A DNA stretch of 64,000 nt from Pseudorhizobium endolithicum (GTDB lineage: Bacteria; Pseudomonadota; Alphaproteobacteria; Rhizobiales; Rhizobiaceae). Numbering within the stretch: the stretch's first letter is position 1; every line of letters begins with the position of its first letter. Positions 43,071 to 51,247 of the stretch are shown here, in pieces. A program made the position numbers and the translations under genes. The notes under the pieces are model-generated. The model was not told the origin of the DNA and did no database searches. It saw nothing but the letters and a program-made list of their open reading frames with translations. The stretch lies in the NCBI RefSeq assembly GCF_902153245.2, contig NZ_CABFWF030000014.1, positions 62,001-126,000 on the forward strand. The letters run 5' to 3'.

Positions 43071-43883
43071 ATGACCTTGCATCTTTCCGCCAAGGCGCCC
43101 AGCGAGGCGCAGGTGCCTCACTACATCCCGGCGGGCAACGAATGCGAACTGTTCGAGCTTGCCTGGAAGCGCAAGCTGCCGCTTCTCCTGAAGGGGCCAA
43201 CCGGCTGCGGCAAGACGCGCTTCGTCAGCCACATGGCCGCTCGACTTGGGCTGCCCCTCTCCACCGTTTCCTGCCATGACGATCTCGCCGCCGCGGACTT
43301 GACCGGCCGCTACCTCCTGAAGGGCGGCGACACGGTCTGGGTGGATGGTCCGCTTACCCGCGCCGTCCGTAACGGTGGCATCTGCTATCTCGACGAGGTC
43401 GTGGAAGCCCGCAAGGACGTGGCCGTCGTGCTGCATCCGCTGACCGACGACCGCCGCATCCTGCCGCTGGAACGGACCGGCGAAACGCTCGAGGCTCCGC
43501 CGGAATTCATGCTCGTCGTCTCTTACAACCCCGGCTACCAGAACATCCTGAAGGCACTGAAGCCCTCGACCAAGCAGCGCTTCGTGGCGATCGAATTCGA
43601 CTTTCTGCCGAAAGAGCAGGAGATCGCTATCGTCTCGGCCGAAAGCGGCCTCGAGGAACGCCATGTCGCTCCGTTGGTCAATCTCGCCCACCGGCTGCGC
43701 GCCATGAAGGGACACGACCTTGAGGAGGGTGTTTCGACCCGCCTCCTCGTCTACTGCGCATCCCTGATCGAAAGCGGCCTGAAGCCGTCCGAGGCGGTTT
43801 CGGCCGCCCTCATCGAGCCCCTGACGGACGACGCGGATGTGCGGCTGGCGCTGCGCGAAGTGGCGGCCGCGATCATCCCGTGA
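43071..43883 (+). CDS. norQ: NorQ, MoxR-type AAA+ ATPase for NO reductase activation
   Basis: A 270-residue CbbQ/NirQ/NorQ-family AAA+ ATPase. Walker A is GPTGCGKT (42-49), Walker B ICYLDEV (104-110), and the sensor/arginine region includes SYNPGYQNILKALKPSTKQRF. NorQ works with NorD to insert the FeB iron in NorB or otherwise activate cNOR, as shown in Paracoccus. It sits between norB and norD; norD begins 7 nt after the stop. Confidence 0.94.
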   Translation: MTLHLSAKAPSEAQVPHYIPAGNECELFELAWKRKLPLLLKGPTGCGKTRFVSHMAARLGLPLSTVSCHDDLAAADLTGRYLLKGGDTVWVDGPLTRAVRNGGICYLDEVVEARKDVAVVLHPLTDDRRILPLERTGETLEAPPEFMLVVSYNPGYQNILKALKPSTKQRFVAIEFDFLPKEQEIAIVSAESGLEERHVAPLVNLAHRLRAMKGHDLEEGVSTRLLVYCASLIESGLKPSEAVSAALIEPLTDDADVRLALREVAAAIIP

Positions 43884-43890
43884 GGCTATC

Positions 43891-45789
43891 ATGTTCGAGT
43901 TCCTGGAACTGGAAGAAACGGTCGGCAAGGCGTGGCACCGCCTTGTCGGGCAGACCCGAAGCATGCCGCGCTATCCGGAATATGCCGTCACCCTCGACGA
44001 GGTCTCCCCCGTGCTCGCCTCCTGCTTTCGCGGCTTCGGCGGCGAGAGCACATGCCAGCTGGTGCCTGCCGCGCAGAAGACGTCCGGTCACCGGCTGAAG
44101 CTGCGCCAGTTGGTGGGCCTTGGCGAGGAGCGGGTGGCGCGGATAGGCCGTGACTTCGCCCGCGTCATGCTGCCGACGGAGATCGACCTCTTCCCGGACC
44201 GGGCGCTCAACCGCAGCCTCTATATCTGGCTTACCGCCTATCTGGCGCTCGCGCCGTCGCGTGCGATCCAGGCTGATGATCCGCTCGCCCTCGACCTCGC
44301 CCGGATCGAGCGGGCGGAGGAGACGGTGCGCGACGTGCTGAAGGCTTTCCCTGGCCTTCGGGCGAGCTATCGCCGGCTCTGCGGGGCGATCGTAAGCGAG
44401 CGGAAACGGGGCAAGCTGCCGCCGGTGGAGCAACTGGTGGAAAACAGGATCCTCAGCATCCTGCGCCATGCGGCGGAACTGCACGATCCACTTCCTGCCT
44501 CGATCTTCCCGCGAAAGTCGCCTCCAGGCTATCAATCGATGATGGACGTGGCCCTCTGGCCCGAATTCTTCCACACGAACGAGACTGCGCCTAACGACGG
44601 GCACATGGACAGTCCACTCGGGGATGCAAGCACGCCGGGAGGCGGCAAGCGTTTCGTGGCCGAGCGGGAGGCGGTGGACGACAAGCGCCAGGAGCGCAGT
44701 CCCTTCATTCTGAACCGCTTCGAAAAGATCCTGGCAATGGCCGAGATGGTCAATGTCGATCGCCCCACCGACGACAAGGATGACGAGGACGGCAAGGCGG
44801 CTGACGATCTCGATGACATGGTTCTCGGGCGCCGTCGCGAACGCCCGTCCTCGCGCTTCCGCTTCGACCTCGACCTGCCGCCGGAAATGCTGGACATGAG
44901 CCGCATCGAAGCGGAGCTGAGCTATCCGGAATGGGATTACCGCAAGTCGACCTATCTCAAGGGCTACTGCCGGGTGCTTGCCGCGCCGGCCTCCGAAAGG
45001 GGTGACGCGTTGGAGACGAATGACGAGACGCGCCGCCTGGTAAAGAAGGTACGCCGCAAGTTCGAGGTCCTGCGGCCGCGCCACGAGGTGCTGAAGGCGC
45101 AGCTGGACGGCGCCGACCTCGACATGGATGCCGTCGTACGCTCCCGCACCGATCTCATCGCAGGCGGCCAGGGCAGCGACCGCATCCACCTGATGAGCCG
45201 GCCGCAGATACCTGACCTCGCCGTCACCATTCTTGTCGATGTTTCGCTGTCCACCGATGCCTGGATCGACAACCGCCGTGTTCTCGACGTGGAAAAGGAA
45301 GCGCTGCTGGTCCTGGCGCAGGGTCTGTCCGCCTGCGGCACCGACCATTCGATCCTGACCTTTACCTCGCGTCGTCGTTCCTGGGTGCGTGTCGAGACCG
45401 TCAAGGCATTCGACGAGACGATGACCACCGCGGTCGAGAATCGGATCGGCGCGTTGAAGCCGGGCTACTACACCCGTCTCGGCGCCGCTCTGCGCCATGC
45501 CACAGCGGAACTGCAGAAGCGTCCGAACCGGACAAAGCTGCTGCTGGTGCTGACAGATGGAAAGCCGAACGACATCGACCACTATGAGGGCCGCTTCGCG
45601 CTGGAAGACAGCCGGCGCGCAGTCCAGGAGGCTCGGCGCGACGGCACCAAGGTCTTCGCGGTGACCGTGGACCGGGATGCCCAATCCTATCTGCCGATCA
45701 TGTTCGGCCGTAACGGCTTTGCACTGGTCGGCGACATCTCGAAGCTGCCGGCGGCGCTGCCGGCCATCTATCGCGGCCTGACGACGTAG
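43891..45789 (+). CDS. norD: NorD, von Willebrand factor A protein for NO reductase activation
   Basis: A 632-residue cytoplasmic protein with a C-terminal VWA domain (~residues 440-630). The MIDAS motif reads VDVSLST, with VLTDGKPNDIDHYEGRFALE further on. The N-terminal and middle parts are the NorD/CbbO-specific region. The ATG at 43891 (MFEFLELEETVGKAW) is 7 nt after norQ; the frame extends upstream only into norQ. NorD is the partner of NorQ in chaperoning NorB maturation. A terminator hairpin follows. Confidence 0.93.
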   Translation: MFEFLELEETVGKAWHRLVGQTRSMPRYPEYAVTLDEVSPVLASCFRGFGGESTCQLVPAAQKTSGHRLKLRQLVGLGEERVARIGRDFARVMLPTEIDLFPDRALNRSLYIWLTAYLALAPSRAIQADDPLALDLARIERAEETVRDVLKAFPGLRASYRRLCGAIVSERKRGKLPPVEQLVENRILSILRHAAELHDPLPASIFPRKSPPGYQSMMDVALWPEFFHTNETAPNDGHMDSPLGDASTPGGGKRFVAEREAVDDKRQERSPFILNRFEKILAMAEMVNVDRPTDDKDDEDGKAADDLDDMVLGRRRERPSSRFRFDLDLPPEMLDMSRIEAELSYPEWDYRKSTYLKGYCRVLAAPASERGDALETNDETRRLVKKVRRKFEVLRPRHEVLKAQLDGADLDMDAVVRSRTDLIAGGQGSDRIHLMSRPQIPDLAVTILVDVSLSTDAWIDNRRVLDVEKEALLVLAQGLSACGTDHSILTFTSRRRSWVRVETVKAFDETMTTAVENRIGALKPGYYTRLGAALRHATAELQKRPNRTKLLLVLTDGKPNDIDHYEGRFALEDSRRAVQEARRDGTKVFAVTVDRDAQSYLPIMFGRNGFALVGDISKLPAALPAIYRGLTT

Positions 45790-45811
45790 GGGAAGGGGCG
45801 TCGGCCGCACG

Positions 45812-45848
45812 AAAGAGCCCGGCGGGACATCCCCCAGCCGGGCTCTTT
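45812..45848. terminator. Bidirectional terminator between norD and hemN
   Basis: AAAGAGCCCGGC (45812-45823) pairs perfectly with GCCGGGCTCTTT (45837-45848) over 12 bp, with a 13-nt loop. T-rich flanks on both strands suit termination of norD from the left and hemN from the right. Confidence 0.85.
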
Positions 45849-45871
45849 CTGTTCGGGATCGATCTTCGGGA

Positions 45872-47224
45872 TCAGGCGGCCTTGCTGTAGGTCCGCTCGG
45901 AGGCGCCGAGATAGGCGTCGAATGCCGCCGCGACGGCACGGATGACGAACCGATGTCTGTCGTCCACCTCGACCGTGCCGGCACCCCGGCGGATCAGTCC
46001 GTCGCTTTCCAGCGCGTCAAGCGCCTTGTTATCCTTCAGCAGGAGGTCCGCGTCGAAACCACGAGCGGCGCAGATTGCAGCCACGTCGACCGAGAAGTCG
46101 CACATCAGCCTCTCGATAACTTCAGCCCGGAGCCGGTCTTCCGACGTCAGCGCGTAGGTCTTGGCCGTGGGCAATTCGCCGGAGGAGACGCGGTTGGCGT
46201 AAAGGCCGGGCGGCACTTCGTTCTGATGGTATCCTTGGCCAAGCCTGCCGATCGCCGAAGCACCTAGGCCGACGAGCGTGTCACAGGTATCGGTGGTATA
46301 TCCCTGGAAGTTCCGGTGCAGACGCCCTTCGCGTTGTGCAACGGCCAGCTCGTCATCAGGCAAGGCGAAGTGGTCCAGGCCGATCTGTCGATAACCGGCC
46401 GCCACGAGCCTCTCCGCGATCGCCTCCGCCTGTGCGTGGCGTCCCTGGGCATCCGGAAGCGCCGCTTCGTCGATCAGTCGCTGGTGCTTCTTAAAGGTAG
46501 GGATATGGGCGTAGCCGAAAACCGCGAAACGATCCGGACGCATCTGCACGGCAGTGTCGACCGTTTCAACGCAGGATTCGACCGTCTGGTAGGGAAGCCC
46601 ATAGATCAGGTCAAAATTGATGGCGTGGATGCCATTCGCGCGAAGGCCATCCACGGCTTTTAACGTCGTCTCCGCGGTCTGGATTCGGTTGATCGCCTTC
46701 TGCACCTTCGGATCGAAGCTCTGCACGCCAAGGCTTGCGCGCGTGACGCCGGAACGTCCAAGTGCTTCCATCATCTCCGCCTGCAGCCGGCGGGGATCGA
46801 TCTCGACGGCCGTGTTGACCTTAGCAGCGAAGCCCAACTTCGTCCGCAATGCCTGCATCAGCGCTACGAATTCCTCGGGCTGTACGATCGTCGGAGTACC
46901 TCCACCGAAGTGGATCTCCCCGACATTCAGGCTGTCGTTCCGTTGGGCAGCGATCAGCTCGATCTCGCGGTGCAGGACGTCGAGATAGTCGAGGATCGGC
47001 TTGTCCTTCTCGGTGATCGTGGTGTGACATCCGCAATACCAGCACATGGACCGGCAGAAAGGGATATGGAGGTAGAGCGAAGTCGCCTGGTTCGCCGGGA
47101 TCGACTTCAGCCAGCTTGCATAGGTGCCCGGGACGACATCGGCGGTGAAATTAGGAGCCGTGGGATAGCTGGTATAGCGCGGCAACCGCGCCTCTCCGTA
47201 TTTTTCCACGATGGACTGCGACAT
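45872..47224 (-). CDS. hemN: Oxygen-independent coproporphyrinogen III dehydrogenase
   Basis: A 450-residue radical-SAM enzyme that makes protoporphyrinogen IX without oxygen, supplying haem for the anaerobic cytochromes of this island. The start at 47224 has an AAGGAAC motif 7 nt ahead. The SAM iron-sulfur cluster motif is C57-x3-C61-x2-C64, with the additional C66 typical of HemN. The N-terminus MSQSIVEKYGEARLPRYTSY and GGGTPTI are family-specific, separating it from HemW. A TTG-N8-CAA box is centred about 65 nt upstream, as in other alphaproteobacteria where hemN is under FNR/NnrR control. Confidence 0.94.
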   Translation of the reverse strand: MSQSIVEKYGEARLPRYTSYPTAPNFTADVVPGTYASWLKSIPANQATSLYLHIPFCRSMCWYCGCHTTITEKDKPILDYLDVLHREIELIAAQRNDSLNVGEIHFGGGTPTIVQPEEFVALMQALRTKLGFAAKVNTAVEIDPRRLQAEMMEALGRSGVTRASLGVQSFDPKVQKAINRIQTAETTLKAVDGLRANGIHAINFDLIYGLPYQTVESCVETVDTAVQMRPDRFAVFGYAHIPTFKKHQRLIDEAALPDAQGRHAQAEAIAERLVAAGYRQIGLDHFALPDDELAVAQREGRLHRNFQGYTTDTCDTLVGLGASAIGRLGQGYHQNEVPPGLYANRVSSGELPTAKTYALTSEDRLRAEVIERLMCDFSVDVAAICAARGFDADLLLKDNKALDALESDGLIRRGAGTVEVDDRHRFVIRAVAAAFDAYLGASERTYSKAA

Positions 47225-47282
47225 GGACTTGTTCCTTCTAGCACTTCCATCGATCAACTAGCCGCGATTGCCGGCTCGGTCT

Positions 47283-47296
47283 TTGCGCAATGTCAA
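47283..47296. promoter_or_regulatory. NnrR/FNR-type box for hemN
   Basis: TTGCGCAATGTCAA fits TTG-N8-CAA. Its centre is about 65 nt upstream of the hemN start on the minus strand, a spacing that matches the nnrU-side, norE and nnrS boxes. Confidence 0.75.
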
Positions 47297-47321
47297 CTGA
47301 TCGGCCCACCTGTGGGATTGT

Positions 47322-47335
47322 TTGTCGCACCACAA
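47322..47335. promoter_or_regulatory. NnrR/FNR-type box for the DUF2249 operon
   Basis: TTGTCGCACCACAA fits TTG-N8-CAA, extended to TTTG-N8-CAAA. Its centre is about 97 nt upstream of the plus-strand DUF2249 gene, 39 nt from the hemN box. Confidence 0.65.
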
Positions 47336-47425
47336 ATTGGAGCTCGATCCTCTGGGATAGGTTGATGATCGGGATGAGTTCGGCCTTCTCCCCCAAGTGA
47401 TCAACAAGGCCTTCGGAAAGAATAT

Positions 47426-47698
47426 ATGTCGAATAACGCTGAGATTCCGCTGATCGATGTCAGGGTCATACCGCCTGCAGAGCGTCACCCCCGCATTTTC
47501 GGCGTGCTCACCTCGCTCCAGCCGGGGAACTCGATGCACGTTGCAAGCGACCATGATCCGCGTCCCCTGCACTATCAGCTCGAAAGCCGCTATCCGGAGC
47601 AGTTTGACTGGAGCTACCTGGAGCAGGGCCCCGAAACCTGGCGAGTCCAGATCACCCGCGCCAAGGGTTCGGGCTGCGACTGCTGCTGCGGTCACTGA
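47426..47698 (+). CDS. DUF2249 protein with Cys-rich C-terminus
   Basis: A 90-residue soluble protein of the DUF2249 family, a small TusA/SirA-like alpha/beta fold. The fold is suggested by IDVRVIPPAERHPRIFGVL, then GNSMHVASDHDPRPLHYQLE and the FDWSYLEQGPETWRVQI strand. It ends in GCDCCCGH: four cysteines and a histidine within eight residues, which looks like a metal or cluster-binding tail. DUF2249 proteins are frequent in denitrification and NO-stress loci, often beside hemerythrins, but their function is not known. It is the first gene of a four-gene operon with an NnrR-type box upstream; the next gene starts after 11 nt. Confidence 0.82.
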   Translation: MSNNAEIPLIDVRVIPPAERHPRIFGVLTSLQPGNSMHVASDHDPRPLHYQLESRYPEQFDWSYLEQGPETWRVQITRAKGSGCDCCCGH

Positions 47699-47709
47699 CG
47701 GAGTGACCG

Positions 47710-49065
47710 ATGCAAGGCGCCTCGATTTCCCGCTGGACGATGTCGTATTTCGCGGCAGCGCTCGTCTTCCTCCTCGCAGGACAAGCGCTTCTCGCCGTCG
47801 GATTTGGCTATCCGGTGAAGCCGGTCGAGGCGCCTGAAACCCTGGTCATCGTCCATCTCCTGGCGGTCGGCTGGCTTGGGCTGCTGTTCTGCGGAGCCCT
47901 GCTCCAGTTTGTTCCGGTGCTGGTATCGAAGCCGCTCCATGCGCCCCACCTCGCGCTTCATGCGCTGGTGTTGCTGATCGGCGGCCTTTTGCTGCTCTGC
48001 TGCGGCTTCATTCACCTGGCTGGCTATGTGGAGGGCGGCCTTGTTCTTCTGCCGATCGGCGGCTTGCTTCTGGCCACCGGCTTCACGCTCATCGCCGTCA
48101 TGATCGGAGGCACGGTGCTGCAGGCGCGGCCGGTCGCGCTGTCGGCACGCTTCGTGGGCCTCGGCCTCATCTCTCTGCTTGCCACCGCGGGCCTTGGCCT
48201 TGCGTTTGCGCTCGAACTGTCCGGCCTCACCGACACCGGCTGGCTCCACGCCCTTATTCCGGGCGGGCTCTCGCTGCATGCCTATTTCGGCCTGATCGGC
48301 TGGATGAGCGCCAGTGCCTTTGGCGTCAGCTATCGTCTGATGACGATGTTCCTGCTGTCACCGGAAGCAGAGCGTACCACCAGCCGTACAGCCCTCGCCC
48401 TCCTCGCCGCAGGCATTGCTGCGGCAGCAGCCATCCTGCTCTCCCTCGCCCTGGGCAGGGAAACTTCAGTCGCAGTCCACCTCCCGCTCGGCCTTGCCGC
48501 GGCGGCCGCGCTGCTGTTCGGTTACGACGTCCTGACCATCTATAGAACCCGCAAGCGCAAGTCGCTCGAACTCAACACGATCATGAGCGCCGGGGCGGTC
48601 GCGGCACTGATGCTCTCCGTCCTGCTTTATCTCACCCTCGTGCTGACAGGCAGGCTGCAGGACGATATCGGCACCCTGGTCTACCTCGTCGGCTTCGGCT
48701 GGCTTTCCCTGCTCGGCCTGGGGCAGCTCTACAAGATCGTCGCCTTCATGACCTGGCTGGAATATTATGGACCGGTATTGGGACGCAGGCCGGTTCCGCG
48801 AGTACAGGATCTTGTCAATGAACGACGCGCCTCGGGATGGTTCTATCTGTATGCGGCAATGGTAGCCGTCGCGGTGGCATTTCTCCTTGCCGGCATTGCA
48901 TTCCCCGTCCAGGTGGCTGCTCTCGGACAGGCGATCGCAGCTGCCGGCTTGATGGTCGAGCTCGCCCGCACGCGCCATCTTTGCTATGTTTCAACCGAGC
49001 CGGCCGATTCCAAGGTCCGTCGGCATCCGCCGCTCTTCCTGCCAAACCCCGTCGAACGGAGCTGA
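47710..49065 (+). CDS. Polytopic membrane protein, possible haem-copper-oxidase-fold relative
   Basis: A 451-residue integral membrane protein with roughly 12 hydrophobic helices. I do not recognise it with certainty. Features: an early helix VIVHLLAVGWLGLLFCGALL with a histidine in the position of a haem ligand, ALIPGGLSLHAYFGLIGWMS with a second, LVYLVGFGWLSLLGLGQLYK, and a cytoplasmic KIVAFMTWLEYYGPVLGR. This pattern of His-containing helices recalls cytochrome oxidase subunit I / NorB-like proteins, but the paired histidines that bind copper or FeB are missing. It lies between two DUF2249 genes under an NnrR-type box, so it is probably NO-induced; a haem- or NO-related membrane role is inference. 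The next gene starts 2 nt after the stop. Confidence 0.8.
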   Translation: MQGASISRWTMSYFAAALVFLLAGQALLAVGFGYPVKPVEAPETLVIVHLLAVGWLGLLFCGALLQFVPVLVSKPLHAPHLALHALVLLIGGLLLLCCGFIHLAGYVEGGLVLLPIGGLLLATGFTLIAVMIGGTVLQARPVALSARFVGLGLISLLATAGLGLAFALELSGLTDTGWLHALIPGGLSLHAYFGLIGWMSASAFGVSYRLMTMFLLSPEAERTTSRTALALLAAGIAAAAAILLSLALGRETSVAVHLPLGLAAAAALLFGYDVLTIYRTRKRKSLELNTIMSAGAVAALMLSVLLYLTLVLTGRLQDDIGTLVYLVGFGWLSLLGLGQLYKIVAFMTWLEYYGPVLGRRPVPRVQDLVNERRASGWFYLYAAMVAVAVAFLLAGIAFPVQVAALGQAIAAAGLMVELARTRHLCYVSTEPADSKVRRHPPLFLPNPVERS

Positions 49066-49067
49066 TC

Positions 49068-49601
49068 ATGGCCATCGAATACAAGACACTGGACGTCCGG
49101 CCGATTCTCCTGTCCGGAGGCGAGCCCTTCCCGGCGATCATGGGCGCCGTCGACGATCTCATGCCCGGTCAGGGTCTGAAGCTCCTCGCTCCCTTCCGTC
49201 CCCAGCCGCTGTTCTCCGTCATGGAACGCCGCGGCTTCGACTATGAACTGGAGGAGATGGGGGGCGGCGACTTCGAGGTGCGCTTCCTGCCGAAGCAGCC
49301 ACAAGCAACCGTCGATGCCTCGGTCAACGCCAATGCCCCCGACCTCTGGCCGGAGCCGTCGGTGGATCTGGACCTGTCCGAACTCGATCCGCCGGAGCCG
49401 ATGGTGAGGCTTCTGGCCGAGGCCGAACGCTTGGAACCCGGCGAGGTCATATTCGCGGTGCTGTCCCGCGAACCCCTCTTTCTCTTTCCAGAGCTGACAC
49501 GACGCGGGCACCAATGGGTCGGTAACTTCGACACGACCGGCAGCTTCTACCGGATCATGATACGCGTCGGTGCGACGGAAGAGAGCAGTCATGGACGATG
49601 A
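49068..49601 (+). CDS. Tandem DUF2249 protein
   Basis: A 177-residue soluble protein with two DUF2249-like halves. The first spans residues ~1-75 (KTLDVRPILLSGGEPFPAIM, then GQGLKLLAPFRPQPLF and GFDYELEEMGGGDFEVRF). The second spans ~95-172 (LDLSELDPPEPMVRLLAEAE, then GEVIFAVLSREPLFLFPELT and GHQWVGNFDTTGSFYRIMI). It lacks the Cys tail of the first DUF2249 protein in the operon. The ATG at 49068 follows the previous stop by 2 nt; the frame extends upstream only inside the membrane-protein gene. Its last 11 nt overlap the MIP18-like gene. Function unknown; the operon context points to nitrosative stress or metallocentre maintenance. Confidence 0.82.
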   Translation: MAIEYKTLDVRPILLSGGEPFPAIMGAVDDLMPGQGLKLLAPFRPQPLFSVMERRGFDYELEEMGGGDFEVRFLPKQPQATVDASVNANAPDLWPEPSVDLDLSELDPPEPMVRLLAEAERLEPGEVIFAVLSREPLFLFPELTRRGHQWVGNFDTTGSFYRIMIRVGATEESSHGR

Positions 49602-49881
49602 ACCCACCGAACTCGTCCAGCGGATTCGCGACGCGCTGGCCGATGTGATCGATCCGGAACTGGGTCGCGACGTGGTGGGGCTCGGCCTGATCTATGCGAT
49701 CGAGGCGGACGAAGAAGATACGGTACGCATCACCATGACAACCACGACGGCAGGCTGTCCGGCCGTCGGCTTTCTCGTCGACGCGGTCCGCTTTGCCGCC
49801 ACCGAGGTACAAGGAGTGCGGTCGGTCGAGGTCCGGCTGACCTACGAACCGCGTTGGCGGCCGGAAATGATGACGGCCTGA
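49591..49881 (+). CDS. MIP18/DUF59-family iron-sulfur assembly factor-like protein
   Basis: A 96-residue protein of the MIP18 (SufT/PaaD/DUF59) family. The family motif DPELGRDVVGLGLIYAI (DPE at 21-23) is followed by the conserved Thr-rich and Cys segment TMTTTTAGCPAVG (C56), then SVEVRLTYEPRW. Members assist maturation or repair of iron-sulfur proteins. The start at 49591 is the ATG inside the last codons of the tandem DUF2249 gene (11-nt overlap), implying coupled translation. It ends the operon; a GC-rich hairpin (GCCGCC-TTGC-GGCGGC near 49921) lies between it and the convergent nnrS. Confidence 0.87.
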   Translation: MDDEPTELVQRIRDALADVIDPELGRDVVGLGLIYAIEADEEDTVRITMTTTTAGCPAVGFLVDAVRFAATEVQGVRSVEVRLTYEPRWRPEMMTA

Positions 49882-49943
49882 ACACGATCTCCCATACCGC
49901 CTTCCACGTGAGAATGGCAGGCCGCCTTGCGGCGGCCGCCGGA

Positions 49944-51158
49944 TCAGATGAGCTTTCTCCGGACCTTGGCAAGCATCGGTCCGTATTCGATCAGGAACAG
50001 GCCGAAGGCGGACAACCAGGCCGCACCGGACACCGTGTAGAACAGTTGCGCGTAGTCCGGCAGGATGTCGGCCAGAGGCCTCACCACGGCCGCCAGAATG
50101 ATTGCGCCATAGATGACGGAGGTCGTTCTCGATGCTGTAAGGACGCGGCCGGTGTGACCGCGGGTCGCGCGTGTCATCACGGCCAGCATCATCGAAGCTA
50201 CTGTTCCAACAGTCACAAGATGCAGCGCCGCCATTGGCGATAAGGCGTTCAGCGCACTCAGTCCTATCCCCAGGAAACCCAACGGCACGAACAGGTAGGC
50301 CATGTGAAGGACGGTCACCAGGTGCTCCTGCAATGTGGTCCATCCCCGCCAGCGCGCGAGGCGCACCGAATGCAGGAGGAAAGCGGTCCCCGTGACGAGG
50401 GCAACCACTGCTCCCTCGCCGATGAGCACCCAGGCCGCCAGAGCTGCGATGCCGGAGAGGATCGCAATGCTGTCGAAGGTGCTGTAGGGCGCCGGAAAAT
50501 CGGTTCGGCCGCTCTTGTTGATCCAGTTGCGGGTAAAGCTCGGAATGATCCGCCCGCCGATGATCATCACCAGGACGACATAAGCGGAGACCGCGAGCTT
50601 GATGGCGAGGTCCGGATGGAGATCCTGCAGCACCTGGACATGGAAGAGGATATTGCCGGCCGTCAGCGCAAGCAGGCCCCCGATGACCTTCAGGTCCTTC
50701 CATTTGCGCCCGGCAACAACTTCCCGCACGCAGATCAGCAGCAGGACAGGAAGAAACAGGCTATCGACGGCAGCCATCGCAGACGCGCCGACAACGCCCG
50801 GCGCCAGGAATATCACTCTTCCGGCGACCCAGACCCCGAAGAGCCAGAAGAGCGGCCAGCCTGAAACCGGTAGCCTTCCGGTCCAGTTCGGGACGGCCGT
50901 CAACAGGAAGCCGGCAAGCACCGCCGATGAGTAGCCGAAGAGCATCTCGTGTGCATGCCAGTGCGCGGGACCGTAATCTTCTGCCACGGTGGCGAGCCCG
51001 GCGAGGCTGGAGATCCACAGGATCATCGTAATGACGGCCCAGAAAGCCGCGCCCAGGAAGAAGGGCCGGAAGCCATAGGAAAAAAGCACCGGCGCGGTTG
51101 GCGACAATCCCCGCGGAATTCCGCCCTTCCGGGGTTGATCGACGGAACCTAAGGTCAT
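49944..51158 (-). CDS. nnrS: NnrS family haem-copper membrane protein
   Basis: A 404-residue membrane protein with about 12 helices, belonging to NnrS. Diagnostic segments are LFSYGFRPFFLGAAFWA near the N-terminus, WHAHEMLFGYSSAVLAGFLL with the conserved histidines, TAVPNWTGRLP and RIIPSFTRNWI, and MTRATRGHTGR later. NnrS binds haem and copper and is linked to relief of nitrosative stress, shown in Vibrio and Rhodobacter. A TTG-N8-CAA box centred about 63 nt upstream indicates NnrR control. It is divergent from nirK. Confidence 0.93.
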   Translation of the reverse strand: MTLGSVDQPRKGGIPRGLSPTAPVLFSYGFRPFFLGAAFWAVITMILWISSLAGLATVAEDYGPAHWHAHEMLFGYSSAVLAGFLLTAVPNWTGRLPVSGWPLFWLFGVWVAGRVIFLAPGVVGASAMAAVDSLFLPVLLLICVREVVAGRKWKDLKVIGGLLALTAGNILFHVQVLQDLHPDLAIKLAVSAYVVLVMIIGGRIIPSFTRNWINKSGRTDFPAPYSTFDSIAILSGIAALAAWVLIGEGAVVALVTGTAFLLHSVRLARWRGWTTLQEHLVTVLHMAYLFVPLGFLGIGLSALNALSPMAALHLVTVGTVASMMLAVMTRATRGHTGRVLTASRTTSVIYGAIILAAVVRPLADILPDYAQLFYTVSGAAWLSAFGLFLIEYGPMLAKVRRKLI

Positions 51159-51214
51159 GATTTTGCTCCTTCTGTATTTTGACCTTTGTCTATTCCGCAG
51201 GTGCTCGGGGGTCT

Positions 51215-51228
51215 TTGCGAATGCGCAA
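51215..51228. promoter_or_regulatory. NnrR/FNR-type box for nnrS
   Basis: TTGCGAATGCGCAA is a near-perfect palindrome (TTGCG-N4-CGCAA), the form reported for NnrR sites in Rhodobacter. Its centre is about 63 nt upstream of the nnrS start on the minus strand. Confidence 0.82.
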
Positions 51229-51247
51229 GGAAAATCGCTGGCAATAT

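Noticed and set aside
41787-43964. Long minus-strand ORF opposite norB and norQ
   Set aside because: Antisense to genes with all catalytic residues present; His/Asp/Glu-rich composition typical of GC-rich shadow frames.
43873-45984. Long minus-strand ORF opposite norD
   Set aside because: Shadow frame of norD; it also crosses the terminator hairpin at 45812-45848.
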